DNA of 64,000 bases from Dyella sp. GSA-30 (GCF_027924605.1 NZ_AP027042.1:5061524-5125523), one strand, 5' to 3'. Shown: positions 25,647 through 35,467, counted from the first letter of the stretch. Notes: generated by a model from the sequence alone, not told the origin. Numbers and translations are program-made.

Positions 25647-26096
25647 TCATTTCCCGCACGCAGCCGGGCAAGGCTTCCCTTTCGGCGGCGGCATTGGCTC
25701 CTTCACTTGAGTCAGAGCGTTCGCGAAGGCCATTTTGTCCAACGCAAACTTTTCGTTCCCGTGCCGAACGATGCCGCTGTTGTCGACAAAGTAGACATCA
25801 CCAGGGGCCAGGATGACCTTCGCCCGCACGTAACCCGGCATGTAGCCCTCCGAAGCGGGGCGAGGCGAAAGTAGCGCGAGGAAGGCTTGCCGATTGACGG
25901 CGTAACGGCAGAAGCGTGCGCTGTCCAAGTCCGCCTCCTTCTTGCCCACCGGCGCCTCGCTGCGAAAATCCCAGAAGCACACTTCCACGTCCGCTGCACC
26001 CAACTTCAGCGGTGGATGATCGGCCCACGCCAGGGCCGCCATCAGGCCCAACGCTCCACTGACAAATCGCACTATGGATCGGTTCATGACCATCAC
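25647..26096 (-). CDS. Exported small protein, last gene of the toxin-like operon
   Basis: 149 residues. A signal peptide is visible ([22 protein letters not shown], cleavage likely after AWA). The mature protein has Cys residues (VCFWDF, RFCRYA, CPAAC) suited to periplasmic disulfides and ends [18 protein letters not shown] overlap with the Rhs-metallopeptidase gene upstream makes it a candidate periplasmic immunity or accessory protein for it. No family recognised. Confidence 0.65.
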   Translation of the reverse strand: MMVMNRSIVRFVSGALGLMAALAWADHPPLKLGAADVEVCFWDFRSEAPVGKKEADLDSARFCRYAVNRQAFLALLSPRPASEGYMPGYVRAKVILAPGDVYFVDNSGIVRHGNEKFALDKMAFANALTQVKEPMPPPKGKPCPAACGK

Positions 26097-26701
26097 TTCC
26101 CGGGCTCGTAGTAGCCAGTTCGTGCGGGATACCCCATCTCCGCGCGTTCCGGGTTTTCAACCATGCGCACGTTATCGCCCAATGGGTCCGTGGCCGTCGC
26201 GTTGTCGAAGTAAAAGATATGCCCCAACTCATGACCGATCACGATCGGAAGTGTGGCGCGCTGAAGTCCCGCTGTCGTCGGGATCATGGGCAGGTGGCAC
26301 GGATCCACAAAAACTGTGGTGTCATGGCCATTGCAGTCCGGCTGACTGCCATATTGGCAATATTGATCAAAGTTCGGGTCATGGGTGACCTGGATCTTGT
26401 AGACCGTAGCCGAGGCTTCCAGCATGGCGTTGTAGGAGCGTGCTGTCGTGGAACGGGCATTCAATTGCGCGTAGGCGTTCATCAGTTGCTGCGCCACCGC
26501 CGGATTGCCCTCAACCACGCGCACAACCAACCCGGTGGGGTCGACGAACCTGAGCGGGTTGTTGCCCACATAAGCATACGTGTTCGGCCCACCCTTCAAC
26601 CCGATCGGGTCGGATTGAAGGTAACGGGCCTGCGCGGATGTCCCGAACGCCAGGGCACCCATTGTCACGACGATCGCCAAGAGTTGCTTGATCATGCTCA
26701 T
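26093..26701 (-). CDS. Miniature Rhs-tip protein with signal peptide and HELGH metallopeptidase domain
   Basis: 202 residues. Signal peptide ([22 protein letters not shown]), then [20 protein letters not shown]...DPTGL, the conserved end of the Rhs core that precedes a toxin tip. The remaining ~145 residues carry [12 protein letters not shown], an HExxH zinc-protease motif, plus Cys pairs. Full Rhs toxins exceed 1000 residues, so this is an Rhs tip re-attached to a Sec signal. A third zinc ligand could be in the downstream DPLGDN/E region. It overlaps both neighbours by 4 bases. Confidence 0.82.
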   Translation of the reverse strand: MSMIKQLLAIVVTMGALAFGTSAQARYLQSDPIGLKGGPNTYAYVGNNPLRFVDPTGLVVRVVEGNPAVAQQLMNAYAQLNARSTTARSYNAMLEASATVYKIQVTHDPNFDQYCQYGSQPDCNGHDTTVFVDPCHLPMIPTTAGLQRATLPIVIGHELGHIFYFDNATATDPLGDNVRMVENPERAEMGYPARTGYYEPGK

Positions 26702-27798
26702 CTCCCTGTTCGAGCCTGTTGGGCTTTGACCTGTTGGATGGACCGCAGGTAGTCCGCCTTGTGCTCGGCTGTTTCCTCTACCCAGCCCAAGGCTTCCGCA
26801 CTGCGGAACATATCGATGTTGTTGGTGTGGAGCACCGCATACTGGTCGCGCAACTCCGGCGGAATGGCGTCGACGCTGCCATATTTATGAAGAAACTTCT
26901 CGTCAATGAGCGCGGCATACGCTTCTCCGCGCCACAGCCACCCGCTCACATTGGTCATGTCGGTGGTCAGCACGCGTAGGGTCAATCCGAGTAAGTCGTC
27001 GGGGGCGCGGTGATGCCGGTAATACTGTTCGAGCGTGTCGACCATCACCAAGATCTCTTGCTGCTTGGTGAGGGATCGCAGGTAAGCCCCGGACTGGATG
27101 GCGCGTGGGGTGATGGCCAGGTCCTGCTGGTAATGCGCATCGGACACCGTGCCGAACGATGTCGCTTCGATGTTCAACCATGAGCCATCGTCCCGGCGCA
27201 CGCGTGCAAACACATGAGCGGGCGCGCTGACCAACGTGGCCTCAATCCCCACCTTCTGACTGAGCACGACCAGCAGCACCGGCATCGACACGCAGTTGCC
27301 CTTGCGCGTCGCAAGATACGTGGACAACAACTTGTCCTTCGGGTCCTCGCCCATCGGGTTGTCCAGGTCGTAGCGAAACGGCCGATTGCCGTTCCACGGC
27401 CCAGCTGCCTGCAATGAGTTCAACAGCAACCCAATCTTGACCTCGTTGTCCGTCGCGTCCCCTTGTGGAAACCGTGCCCGGATCGCCTGGGCCAAGTTAT
27501 CCAAGGCACGCAGCGTAGCGGGTTGGTTGACCTTGGGGTCGATCATCGCCTCGATGGTGACCTCGGCGCGAGCGAGATCAATGGCAGTCTCCGGTTGTGC
27601 GAGCAACAGGTTCAATGTCGCCAAGTTCGGATCGCGCTTCGCACGCGAAGCAAGGTCGGCCTGGACCTGGGCACGAAGCGCAGCCCGCTCGTGCGCATCT
27701 GCGGGCGGCCCTGATTGAGCATTCACCGCCCCACATGCGGCCAACAAGCCGACGATCGCCCATCCCCTGACTGTGCTCCATGGTTTTTCCACATCCAT
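26698..27798 (-). CDS. Secreted transglutaminase-like cysteine peptidase
   Basis: 366 residues from ATG 27798 with AGGGG immediately upstream. A signal peptide ([19 protein letters not shown]) is followed by a helical region. The transglutaminase-like core has [20 protein letters not shown] (catalytic Cys), then [10 protein letters not shown] (His) and GSWLNIEAT (Asp/Asn position). The C-terminal ~130 residues are TPR-like helices. It resembles SirB1/transglutaminase-fold domain proteins with TPRs. In this operon it may process partner proteins in the periplasm; that is inference. Confidence 0.78.
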   Translation of the reverse strand: MDVEKPWSTVRGWAIVGLLAACGAVNAQSGPPADAHERAALRAQVQADLASRAKRDPNLATLNLLLAQPETAIDLARAEVTIEAMIDPKVNQPATLRALDNLAQAIRARFPQGDATDNEVKIGLLLNSLQAAGPWNGNRPFRYDLDNPMGEDPKDKLLSTYLATRKGNCVSMPVLLVVLSQKVGIEATLVSAPAHVFARVRRDDGSWLNIEATSFGTVSDAHYQQDLAITPRAIQSGAYLRSLTKQQEILVMVDTLEQYYRHHRAPDDLLGLTLRVLTTDMTNVSGWLWRGEAYAALIDEKFLHKYGSVDAIPPELRDQYAVLHTNNIDMFRSAEALGWVEETAEHKADYLRSIQQVKAQQARTGR

Positions 27799-27817
27799 TC
27801 CCCTGAACTCAGGCGCC

Positions 27818-28333
27818 CTATTGGCGCAGTTCCACCGGCCGGTATTGCTTCTTGTCCCCGACGCGAGGCGCCTTGTCGTCCACCCGCGCGCACAATCGAC
27901 CGTCGCCGCACGGCACGACATCCGCACGATTGACCGCATCCAGATACGTCACCTGTTGAACCAACTTGTCGTAACGCGCCTGGTAGAAGCCGTAGAGACC
28001 TTCATAAGTCGCCACCAGACTGATGAGGCACAACAGCACGACCGCGCCGAGTCCCCAGAACAATCGACGGCGCTGTGCGGAAAACGCCGACTGAGCTTTG
28101 GCCAAGTCATCGACGGCGCGATCCGCTTTGGCAATCATGTCTTCCAATTTGCGGTTCAACGTCGCGCTAGCGGCATGCGCCTCCTGCTTGAACCCCTCGC
28201 CTGCGTTGCGCACTTCCGCGCGCATGGCCGCCTGAAGTTCTTCGGCTTGGGCTTTCATGGTGGAGCGCAACAGCGCGAGGGTGACAATCGCCTCCCGTGC
28301 CACGTTGCCCGTCTCTTTCGCTTCGTTCGTCAT
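27818..28333 (-). CDS. Coiled-coil single-pass membrane protein
   Basis: 171 residues. A long coiled coil (residues ~10-85) is followed by one membrane helix (LFWGLGAVVLLCLISLVATY, ~89-108) and a short periplasmic tail with C-G-D-G-R-L-C. The layout recalls MbeB/MobB-like proteins accompanying relaxases, but no relaxase is adjacent. It lies 3 bases downstream of the DUF2235 giant. A tether or delivery factor for that effector is one possible role. Confidence 0.65.
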   Translation of the reverse strand: MTNEAKETGNVAREAIVTLALLRSTMKAQAEELQAAMRAEVRNAGEGFKQEAHAASATLNRKLEDMIAKADRAVDDLAKAQSAFSAQRRRLFWGLGAVVLLCLISLVATYEGLYGFYQARYDKLVQQVTYLDAVNRADVVPCGDGRLCARVDDKAPRVGDKKQYRPVELRQ

Positions 28334-28336
28334 GGC

Positions 28337-31300
28337 TTAACCTCCGCCTCCACCACCGCCGCCACCCCCACCTCCACCGCCTCCCCCACCACCGCCGGCG
28401 CCTCCGCTAGCTCCTGCGCCTCCGCCAGGACCGGCTCCCGACGGCGCGCCTCGGCCTCCGGGGGGTTCCATCTGCATCAGAGTCATCATTCGAACGGGTC
28501 CTTCCTGTTGCATGCGCTCTGGCATTTGGGCGACGACGGCTTGGGCCGCTTCGGCACCACCCCAGGCCATCGCATCCTTGGCCTGCTGCGTCTGTTGCGC
28601 GACCAAAAAGTTGTCGGCCTCTTTCAGCAGCGCTTGGGCTTCTGGGCGCTGCGCGAGCCGATCGCATGCCTGATCGATGGCACGGCCGTCTTTGGACTGG
28701 AGCGCCAGCCAGAGGTCCGCGATTTCTTTGTCTTCCATGGCCTCGCCCGGGCCGAAGGGGTTGCGCTGCGCGCCGCCTAGGTCGGTCTGGTTCGGCTCTT
28801 GGCCGACAGCATCGCTGGCCAGCTGATTGGCCGCGCCGACTTCCAAACCGGGCTTGCCCGGCTCCGTTGATGGCATGGCGACCTGGCCCTCAGCCGCGTC
28901 AACCTCTGGCGGTCCGCCTACGTTGCCGGCGGGCACTGCCAGGGTGGCGACCTCTGTGGCCTGGGCCAGGTTGGCTCCAGGCTGAGGCGCAAGGTGGGGT
29001 TCGTCCCCGGAGGTGACCCGGGGATCACCCGCGGCCGCGGGCGCCTCGGGTCGAACCGCGGACGCGGATCGGTCTTCGGGGTCGCGCTCGGACGTTCCCG
29101 GGTGCTCGATCGCGGGTGCCGCCGAGTGGTCCTGCGCCGCCGATGCGCGGGGATCCTTCGGTGGCTCCCGCCCGGGGACCGGCTGAGCATGGGCCGCCTC
29201 CTTCGCCAGCACGGCGGAAGCGCCCTCCCGCTCCAGGGTGGGCAACCCATGCTTTGTAGCCTCCGGCTCCGCCGGGGGTTCCAGGGCCTCCCGCTTCAAA
29301 GCCCCGATGGCAATCGGCGCCGCGGCGTGGGCGGCACCGGGCTCGGGCTGATGAAGCGCCGCCTGGCTCTGGCTAACCTCGTGGGAGCCGCGCTCTTGCG
29401 TCAGCCGGCCTTCAACCGTTGCTTCGGCCTGGGTGTGCGGCCCTTCCTGGTCGGTGGGCGAAGAGGGTCGCTGCGCCTCCGATTGGACCGCGTGCTCCTG
29501 GGCATCTCGGTCAGGGTGCGCCGCGACGTCACGCTCGGCGTTGGCCTGCGTCGCCGCGTGGGCGCCCGGCTCGGCTTGGTGCGCATCGGCGGTGGCCGGC
29601 GTGCCATGGGTGGCGGAATCTGCCGCCTCCTGAGATTCGCGAGACGCGTGACCGGCGTGCTCGGTCGCCGGAGTCCCCGCGGGCGATGGCTCGGGCGTGC
29701 CGGGAGCATGACCGGGTGGGTGACCCGCCTCGGCCGTCGAAGAACCATTCGGGGCCTCGGCATGGCCCGGCCCAGGCGCATGCGCTTGGGCGTGAGCAGG
29801 ATCGCTCGACGGCTCAGTATGGTGGGTCGCCTCGGCGGCTTTGGCCGTGGCTTCCTGGCGCTCTTGCTGCTGGCGGTTCTGTTCGTCGTGCCGGTCCCGC
29901 GCCTCTTCATGGGCTTGGTCGCGCTGGCGCTCGGACTCGCGAGTTTGAGCCTCCTGACGCGCGGAGGCCTCCCGCTCTTGTTGGACCTGGGCCTGCTGTT
30001 GCTGGACGACTTCCCGTGCGGACTCGGCCGCCGCTTGCACCTGATCGTTGGCCTGGGCGTGCGTGGCCTGCTGCGCTTGCGCCACGTGATGCGCGGCCGC
30101 CTCGGCATGCGCGGCTTTGTCGACCTGATGCTCACGCACGCTCGCCTGCGTTAACGTCGAATGGGCGCGCAGCGCATCCTGGCGCGCATCGGCCTGTGCT
30201 GCGGCTTCGTGGTCGGGCTGCTGCTCACCGGGGCGCGCCACCTTCTGCTCGTCGGCCACAATTTTCGCAGCCTGGCCGCGTGCCGCGGCATCCCCGCCAT
30301 GCATGGCGGCCTTGGCCTCCGCTGCGTCGCGATGCTCGGCAGCCTGGGTTGGATGGTCCCGCGACAACACCGCATTCGGGGTGGCGCCCGCCTTTCCCAA
30401 GTCTGCAAGGTGCGCCGCGTCGATCTGTTGTGCAAACGCATGCGTCGTGGCCAGTTCGTCGCGCAAGTTGCCGCTGGCGGTGACCGTGCTGCCGAAGTGA
30501 CCGGGGCGATGCCATTCGCCTGCAGCGTCGCGCGTGTAGGTATGCCCATCGGAAGCCGCAATCTGATCGCTCGGCGTTTTGAGCGCGTCGCTCACCGGTT
30601 GCGGCAAGCCGCCAAAACGGTCCCATCCCTGCGAGTGAAACCGCGTTTCGTATTGCTGCGCCAAGCCCTTCGGCGACGTATACGCGTTTTCTGCCATCGT
30701 CTTCGCGGCGGCGTGATCCAACTGCGCGGCACGCTCGGGACTCGCCGTATCCGTCACTGTATTTTTTAGTCCGTGCTCCAACTCCTGGACCACGGCTTGG
30801 CGTGACCATGCATGCGTAGTCGGATCGCGCGTCCACGATGCAGGCTCGACGCTGGGACGATCACCCGCGGATGACGGTTGTTCGAACGGATCGCGCGCGG
30901 TGTTTGGGTGCGACAGGTTCAAGTTGGTGCGCGCGGTCGTCCCTTCATAGTTCAACCGATCACTGAGCGCTTTGTCCGCCACCAACAGTTGCGAGTTCTG
31001 AACAACGGGCACGCCTTCGTTGTAAGCGGTCGCATTCCAGTCGATGGTTTGCGCCTCGCGCACCCACGCGCCATCGTTGCGCATCGTCCAGGTGTTCCCT
31101 TGCGGGTCCGCCTGGTGCGTCATGATGTAGGTGTCCACCTGGTCGGCGATCTTATTGCCGGCATACATGCCGACCGCGCCGCCGATCAGACCGGTGAAGA
31201 ATGCTCCGGGTCCTGACTCACTGCCGCCGAGCACACCGATGGCCGTTCCAATTTCCGCACCCGCGACCATGCCGAGGTTGCGCGAGCCGAAATGAATCAA

Positions 31301-32638
31301 CGCCGATTGCGCACCGATCGTGTTGTCGTGCGCGAGCAAATCCTTGGCGTTCCAGGCGGACGTCACCCCGTCGTAGGCCACCGCGAGACCGGTAACGCCT
31401 TGGACCAACTTTGGTGCCAATGGCACGCTCCGTCCGGCGGCGGCGATCGCTTCCGCACTGGCCGGAGGCGGCACCAAGACCGCCGGCTCACTCGGCACCA
31501 ACCCCTGCGGGGTCTGTCGATAGGTGAGTTTCAGCGTCAGCGATTCATTGATCGGCTGCGGTTGATGCGGCAGTGCGCCCGCGTCGGTCACATGTTGGGG
31601 GGCGAGCACCGTGTTGGTGCCACTGGGCGCGCCGCGAATACCCTCACGCGGGTCGAGCCGATACATGAGCATGCCTTCCGTGGATTTGTGGACCACGTTG
31701 AAGCGCACGTCTTGGGGCTCAAAACTTTTCTGGAGATACGGCTGATTGGAGAGCCCGTTGAGGTAGTCCACCATGAGGTTGCCGCTGCGCACGGACAACC
31801 CATCGCGGTGGTAACTGCCCCCGACGTCCGAATGCGCGCCCGGCACCATGACGTTCAAATAGCGACCGTTGGCCGACAGGCCGGGCGGCACAATCTGGTC
31901 GGACGGAAACACCACACGCATTTCGTTCTGGGCCGTGACTTGGAATGCGCTCACCACCGACGACGGCAGGCGTCGATCGAAGTTCATCGGCACACCGGTA
32001 GCCACCGGATCGAAGAGTCCTACCGCTTGGATCGTTTCACCCGGTTTGACGATGTAGTTTGAAAACCGAGTTTCGCCGGCCGCATCGACGTAGCGGCTTC
32101 GCAAATCCGGGACGCCGCGTTCGTCGAGCAACCGCGCAAAGCCGGCCGTCTGGCTCGCCCCGCGACTGAACCCCATCGAGGCAAAGCGAGGTTCCAACGC
32201 CGGATCGGTCCGGATGTCTCGGTTGATTTGTCGAACCAGGCGCGCATACGTTTCCTCGATGTTGGGCTCAAACGTGTGCCCACGGATCAAGTCGACGTTG
32301 CGTTCGAGCGCCGAGTTCTGTGTGCCCGGCCCCACCTGGTATTCCACGTGGATTTGGCGGCCACCGCCCTGCGCTTTCAGGGTCTCCAGCTGGTCGCTGA
32401 TCTTGGCGACATTGGTAGCGTGCAGCGGGTCTTTGATCTTGTTGTTGCCCGTGCCATCGAACGCTTGAACGTAAAGTCGTTGATGTGGGTTGGTCGTGTC
32501 CAACAACACCGGCGTGCGTAACTGCGCGAGTTGTTCTGCCGCGCGCTCATAGTCCGCCAGTTGCGCGGGGGTGGCCGCCGTGTGCCCCACCCCATCACTG
32601 CGAACACCATCGATGGCGACCTCATCCCTAGGGGTCAT
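28337..32638 (-). CDS. Giant DUF2235 (Tle1-like) lipase with low-complexity region and poly-Gly tail
   Basis: 1433 residues. The N-terminal ~350 residues are a DUF2235 alpha/beta hydrolase, the catalytic domain of Tle1-type antibacterial phospholipases: AFDGTGNN (59-66), GFSRGAS (nucleophile Ser158), LFDPV (Asp210) and GAHSDVGGSY (His269). A hydrophobic stretch lies at ~430-500. Residues ~770-1320 are Ala/Gln/Glu/His/Pro-rich with coiled-coil character. The end has a helical segment (LWLALQSKDGRAIDQACDRL) and a run of about 20 Gly. No Rhs, VgrG or PAAR motif is seen. Its delivery route is unknown; the low-complexity tail may be a secretion or adaptor region. Confidence 0.85.
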   Translation of the reverse strand: MTPRDEVAIDGVRSDGVGHTAATPAQLADYERAAEQLAQLRTPVLLDTTNPHQRLYVQAFDGTGNNKIKDPLHATNVAKISDQLETLKAQGGGRQIHVEYQVGPGTQNSALERNVDLIRGHTFEPNIEETYARLVRQINRDIRTDPALEPRFASMGFSRGASQTAGFARLLDERGVPDLRSRYVDAAGETRFSNYIVKPGETIQAVGLFDPVATGVPMNFDRRLPSSVVSAFQVTAQNEMRVVFPSDQIVPPGLSANGRYLNVMVPGAHSDVGGSYHRDGLSVRSGNLMVDYLNGLSNQPYLQKSFEPQDVRFNVVHKSTEGMLMYRLDPREGIRGAPSGTNTVLAPQHVTDAGALPHQPQPINESLTLKLTYRQTPQGLVPSEPAVLVPPPASAEAIAAAGRSVPLAPKLVQGVTGLAVAYDGVTSAWNAKDLLAHDNTIGAQSALIHFGSRNLGMVAGAEIGTAIGVLGGSESGPGAFFTGLIGGAVGMYAGNKIADQVDTYIMTHQADPQGNTWTMRNDGAWVREAQTIDWNATAYNEGVPVVQNSQLLVADKALSDRLNYEGTTARTNLNLSHPNTARDPFEQPSSAGDRPSVEPASWTRDPTTHAWSRQAVVQELEHGLKNTVTDTASPERAAQLDHAAAKTMAENAYTSPKGLAQQYETRFHSQGWDRFGGLPQPVSDALKTPSDQIAASDGHTYTRDAAGEWHRPGHFGSTVTASGNLRDELATTHAFAQQIDAAHLADLGKAGATPNAVLSRDHPTQAAEHRDAAEAKAAMHGGDAAARGQAAKIVADEQKVARPGEQQPDHEAAAQADARQDALRAHSTLTQASVREHQVDKAAHAEAAAHHVAQAQQATHAQANDQVQAAAESAREVVQQQQAQVQQEREASARQEAQTRESERQRDQAHEEARDRHDEQNRQQQERQEATAKAAEATHHTEPSSDPAHAQAHAPGPGHAEAPNGSSTAEAGHPPGHAPGTPEPSPAGTPATEHAGHASRESQEAADSATHGTPATADAHQAEPGAHAATQANAERDVAAHPDRDAQEHAVQSEAQRPSSPTDQEGPHTQAEATVEGRLTQERGSHEVSQSQAALHQPEPGAAHAAAPIAIGALKREALEPPAEPEATKHGLPTLEREGASAVLAKEAAHAQPVPGREPPKDPRASAAQDHSAAPAIEHPGTSERDPEDRSASAVRPEAPAAAGDPRVTSGDEPHLAPQPGANLAQATEVATLAVPAGNVGGPPEVDAAEGQVAMPSTEPGKPGLEVGAANQLASDAVGQEPNQTDLGGAQRNPFGPGEAMEDKEIADLWLALQSKDGRAIDQACDRLAQRPEAQALLKEADNFLVAQQTQQAKDAMAWGGAEAAQAVVAQMPERMQQEGPVRMMTLMQMEPPGGRGAPSGAGPGGGAGASGGAGGGGGGGGGGGGGGGGGGG

Positions 32639-32658
32639 GCATCAGCTCCTTGCCGTGC

Positions 32659-33213
32659 TTAGTAGGTTTGGGTCCAGGCCAACATCAAGTCATCCCGCAA
32701 GCAACTGTGGGGGTTGCCAGGAATTTGTTCGCGCTCGGTGATGACGACGGCACGCATGTAAACAGAAATCGTGCGGTCGTCGACTGCGAGCAAGATGTCT
32801 GGGATGTCCGGTTCGAGGCGGTAACTGTCGAGCCACACCTCGCGCACCTCGTCACGAGCCACCTTGTGAAGCAACAATCGGTCTTTGAAGATGGCATCGA
32901 GGTCCACTGACGCCGTGTGCGGGCTGCCATCGAGCGCGGTCCATTGGACGAGCACCGGGCCGGGGAACGTTTTGCCGCCGATGTTTTCCGGCGTGACATT
33001 GTGAGAGGCGGACCACTCAGCCAAAAAATGCGCCGGCATGGCCCCTGCAGGCGCATCGCCCGTCAGACGCGTGAAGAGATAATCGTTGTAGACGATGCGG
33101 CAACGCTGCGTGTTGAAGTGCGCCGCACTGAAGGCGTGGCGATAAAACTTCAACGGCCATGGCTCTTTGTCGGCCAGTGGACCGGCAAGGCTGGGAGAAA
33201 CTTTATAACCCAT
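32659..33213 (-). CDS. Hypothetical protein upstream of the DUF2235 gene, candidate immunity protein
   Basis: 184 residues, soluble, no signal peptide. Aromatic- and beta-rich segments (LKFYRHAFSAAHFNTQRCRI, FPGPVLVQWTALDG, VREVWLDSYRLEPDI) resemble small immunity or DUF2931/DUF3304-like proteins, but no family is firmly recognised. It is first in the operon, 20 bases before the lipase gene, which fits a partner produced ahead of the toxin. A phospholipase immunity protein is normally exported or periplasmic, and no signal is seen here, which argues against it. Confidence 0.6.
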   Translation of the reverse strand: MGYKVSPSLAGPLADKEPWPLKFYRHAFSAAHFNTQRCRIVYNDYLFTRLTGDAPAGAMPAHFLAEWSASHNVTPENIGGKTFPGPVLVQWTALDGSPHTASVDLDAIFKDRLLLHKVARDEVREVWLDSYRLEPDIPDILLAVDDRTISVYMRAVVITEREQIPGNPHSCLRDDLMLAWTQTY

Positions 33214-33387
33214 GCGGATATCCTTTCTGCGGTATTGCCGTCATACCTGGCCCACCTACTTTAAATCACTGGGGCACTGAAATGGAAAATGCGGGACAGG
33301 CCCCGGTTTGAAGCCATTCTTCGGCATAGATTGGGTGCTAGATTGAGGCGCGTTACACGCCTGTAACGACCTAATTTGAGGGGCATT

Positions 33388-33843
33388 ATGAGCAAGTTGC
33401 TTCAGATTCTCGCCATCGCGAGCGTTCTACTATCCGGGGCCGCCTTGGCGGACTCGCCGACGTCCGGCCTGGGCCAGGCCTGGCCCAATGCCACCGACCA
33501 TAGTTTGAGCCCCCGCTACCACGTCTTTGTTTTCGTCAAAGACGGGGTTCGCTTTGTTCAAATCAACGATGCGGTCGGCCAAGTCCGTGGCGCGGTGGCC
33601 ACCGCTGGCGGTCAGATCCTCGTCTTGCCGATCGGCACCGGGGCCCAGGTCCTAACCCCGCCCCCGCCGGCCGCGAACACACCCGCCGCCACGCCAGCCG
33701 CCAGCACCGAGCCGGTCTATCAGGATGGTCAGGTGACGATCACGGCCCAGCCGCAATCGAACGGAACCCTGCTGCTCCGGGCCATGAGCGATTGCAAAGA
33801 CCCGGCCGAATGCAACACAAAGGTCACCGCTGCCCCGAACTGA
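33388..33843 (+). CDS. Periplasmic hypothetical protein
   Basis: 151 residues from ATG 33388 with GAGGGG upstream. A Sec signal (MSKLLQILAIASVLLSGAALA) is followed by a Pro/Ala-rich linker (PPPPAANTPAATPAA) and a Cys pair near the C-terminus (DCKDPAEC). Divergent from the toxin-like operon and convergent with the MASE1 gene, whose 3' end it overlaps by 20 bases. Function unknown. Confidence 0.65.
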   Translation: MSKLLQILAIASVLLSGAALADSPTSGLGQAWPNATDHSLSPRYHVFVFVKDGVRFVQINDAVGQVRGAVATAGGQILVLPIGTGAQVLTPPPPAANTPAATPAASTEPVYQDGQVTITAQPQSNGTLLLRAMSDCKDPAECNTKVTAAPN

Positions 33844-35467
33844 GTGAACGATCCGACGCCAGCCAGGGCATCGTGTCCTGGTTGGCTTGCTCAGCCGGGT
33901 CCAACAGCACGGCGGTGATACACCGACCGCCTTCGATCCGCCCCTGGCGCACCCGCCCTTGGTAGGACTTCGCACGATCGGCCGCCGCCGTCCAACTCAG
34001 GCCCGCACTGCCGAGGCGAATCCGAACATCGTCGAGACGCACAGCCGCCAATCGGCCCGGCTCGGTCCAGGCCTTCAGCCGCATCCCCACCCAGGCTTGC
34101 CCACGCCGCTGACCGGCCCGCAACCGCACCTGGATGTGGGTCGGCGGAAGGTCTTCGCACGCGAGCGTAAGGCACTCGCCCACGAGTCGATACACGGCCA
34201 GATGGAGATCCGAGGACACCGGAGCAAAGTTGCCCTGGGCTTGGCACCAGTAACTGATGCCGGCTTCGTCGAGCGCACGGGCCAAGGGACCTTGGCGCAA
34301 TGCCACGATCAAATCCTTGTCACGCCAGCCGGTCGGGTAGAGCCCATCCGACAACTGGAAAAGTTTGTCTTGGGCGAGGGACGCTTGCCGCTGCAACTGA
34401 CGACTGTCGGCCGCGGGCAGGTGCCGAAGCTGGGCGAGCATGCGGTCATACCCAACGTGGATGATTTCGCGGACATGCTCCAGGAATTCGGCGGCCACGC
34501 GCAACCGGGCTTCACCGATGGTGATGTTGCGCCGGGCAATGACCAAGGCCTCTTGAACCTGGATGCGTTCGGACGCGTCGCGCTGGTTGAGCACGGTGAT
34601 GCGCGAGCCCATCAACAGCATCGTCGTGATGGCGAAGGCGATGAACACTTCGGCTTGAAGTGCACCTACGTCCTTGGGGCCATTCATGCTCAGCACTTCG
34701 GCGATGCTCGCCATGGTGCCGCCGATGGCCGCGCCCTGCCAGCCGTGCCGCAGCGCCAGGAAAATCACAGGCAGGAACATCCCCATCCGCGCTGCCTCGC
34801 GCGTGCTCTCGCCGTCAGCGTGACCGGCCAACCAGAGCAGCATGCCCAGGGTAGGGCCGAGCAGGAACACGCTTTCGATGGCCAGTCGGCTGTCCAACAG
34901 TCGCGACCACCGCTGCGCCGGCGGCGTGGAGCGCCAGGCTTCGCGGACCGCCACCACCAGTGGCACGAGTGTAAGCATGCCGAGGAAGTTGCCGATGATC
35001 CACTTGCCGATCAGGGTGGGGAAACTGAAGGTGTAACCCACCGGCATGCGGGTGACCGCCATGCCCAGCGCGTTATCGGCGGTCCATACGAAGGTCGTGA
35101 GCAAGATGCATAACAGCAGCACGCCCATGCGCACGCCACCGCGCGCCGGAACCATGCGCCACACCTGAAGGCACCAGTGGACCACCGGCATGGCGACGAC
35201 GATAGGGATAAACGCCAAGGTAACGATCGCCCAGATCCAACCGTATTGGGCTTCGCACGTGGCGACCAGATAGGTCAGCGGGATCAGTTCGCCGACGGCA
35301 AGCGCAGCCCAATACCGACGCGGCACGAACATCAGGGCAGCCAGGCGAAAGCCGGCCACCAACACCCAATACGTGAAGGTCACTTGGTGCAGCAGTTCAT
35401 AAGCCAATGCATAACCTGCAACGGCCAGTCCTTGCCTCAACCAAGCTTCCCGTGTTGCTCCTGCCAT
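33824..35467 (-). CDS. MASE1-domain protein with degenerate histidine-kinase region
   Basis: 547 residues. The first ~290 contain about eight membrane helices in MASE1 layout (e.g. YALAYELLHQVTFTYWVLVA, LAFIPIVVAMPVV), a sensory membrane domain. The remainder has NarX-like spacing (LSDGLYPTGWRDKDLIVALR, then YRLVGECLTLACEDLPPTHI). The phosphorylated-His box (usually ELHD) is not seen and the ATP-site N-box is altered, so it is probably a pseudokinase or scaffold. No response regulator gene adjoins. Confidence 0.78.
   Translation of the reverse strand: MAGATREAWLRQGLAVAGYALAYELLHQVTFTYWVLVAGFRLAALMFVPRRYWAALAVGELIPLTYLVATCEAQYGWIWAIVTLAFIPIVVAMPVVHWCLQVWRMVPARGGVRMGVLLLCILLTTFVWTADNALGMAVTRMPVGYTFSFPTLIGKWIIGNFLGMLTLVPLVVAVREAWRSTPPAQRWSRLLDSRLAIESVFLLGPTLGMLLWLAGHADGESTREAARMGMFLPVIFLALRHGWQGAAIGGTMASIAEVLSMNGPKDVGALQAEVFIAFAITTMLLMGSRITVLNQRDASERIQVQEALVIARRNITIGEARLRVAAEFLEHVREIIHVGYDRMLAQLRHLPAADSRQLQRQASLAQDKLFQLSDGLYPTGWRDKDLIVALRQGPLARALDEAGISYWCQAQGNFAPVSSDLHLAVYRLVGECLTLACEDLPPTHIQVRLRAGQRRGQAWVGMRLKAWTEPGRLAAVRLDDVRIRLGSAGLSWTAAADRAKSYQGRVRQGRIEGGRCITAVLLDPAEQANQDTMPWLASDRSLSSGQR

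Noticed and set aside
28666-30483. Long plus-strand ORFs opposite the giant lipase gene
   Set aside because: Arg/Gly-rich antisense shadows of GC-rich low-complexity DNA.
34842-35369. Small ORFs inside the MASE1 gene
   Set aside because: Shadows in other frames of a well-supported gene.
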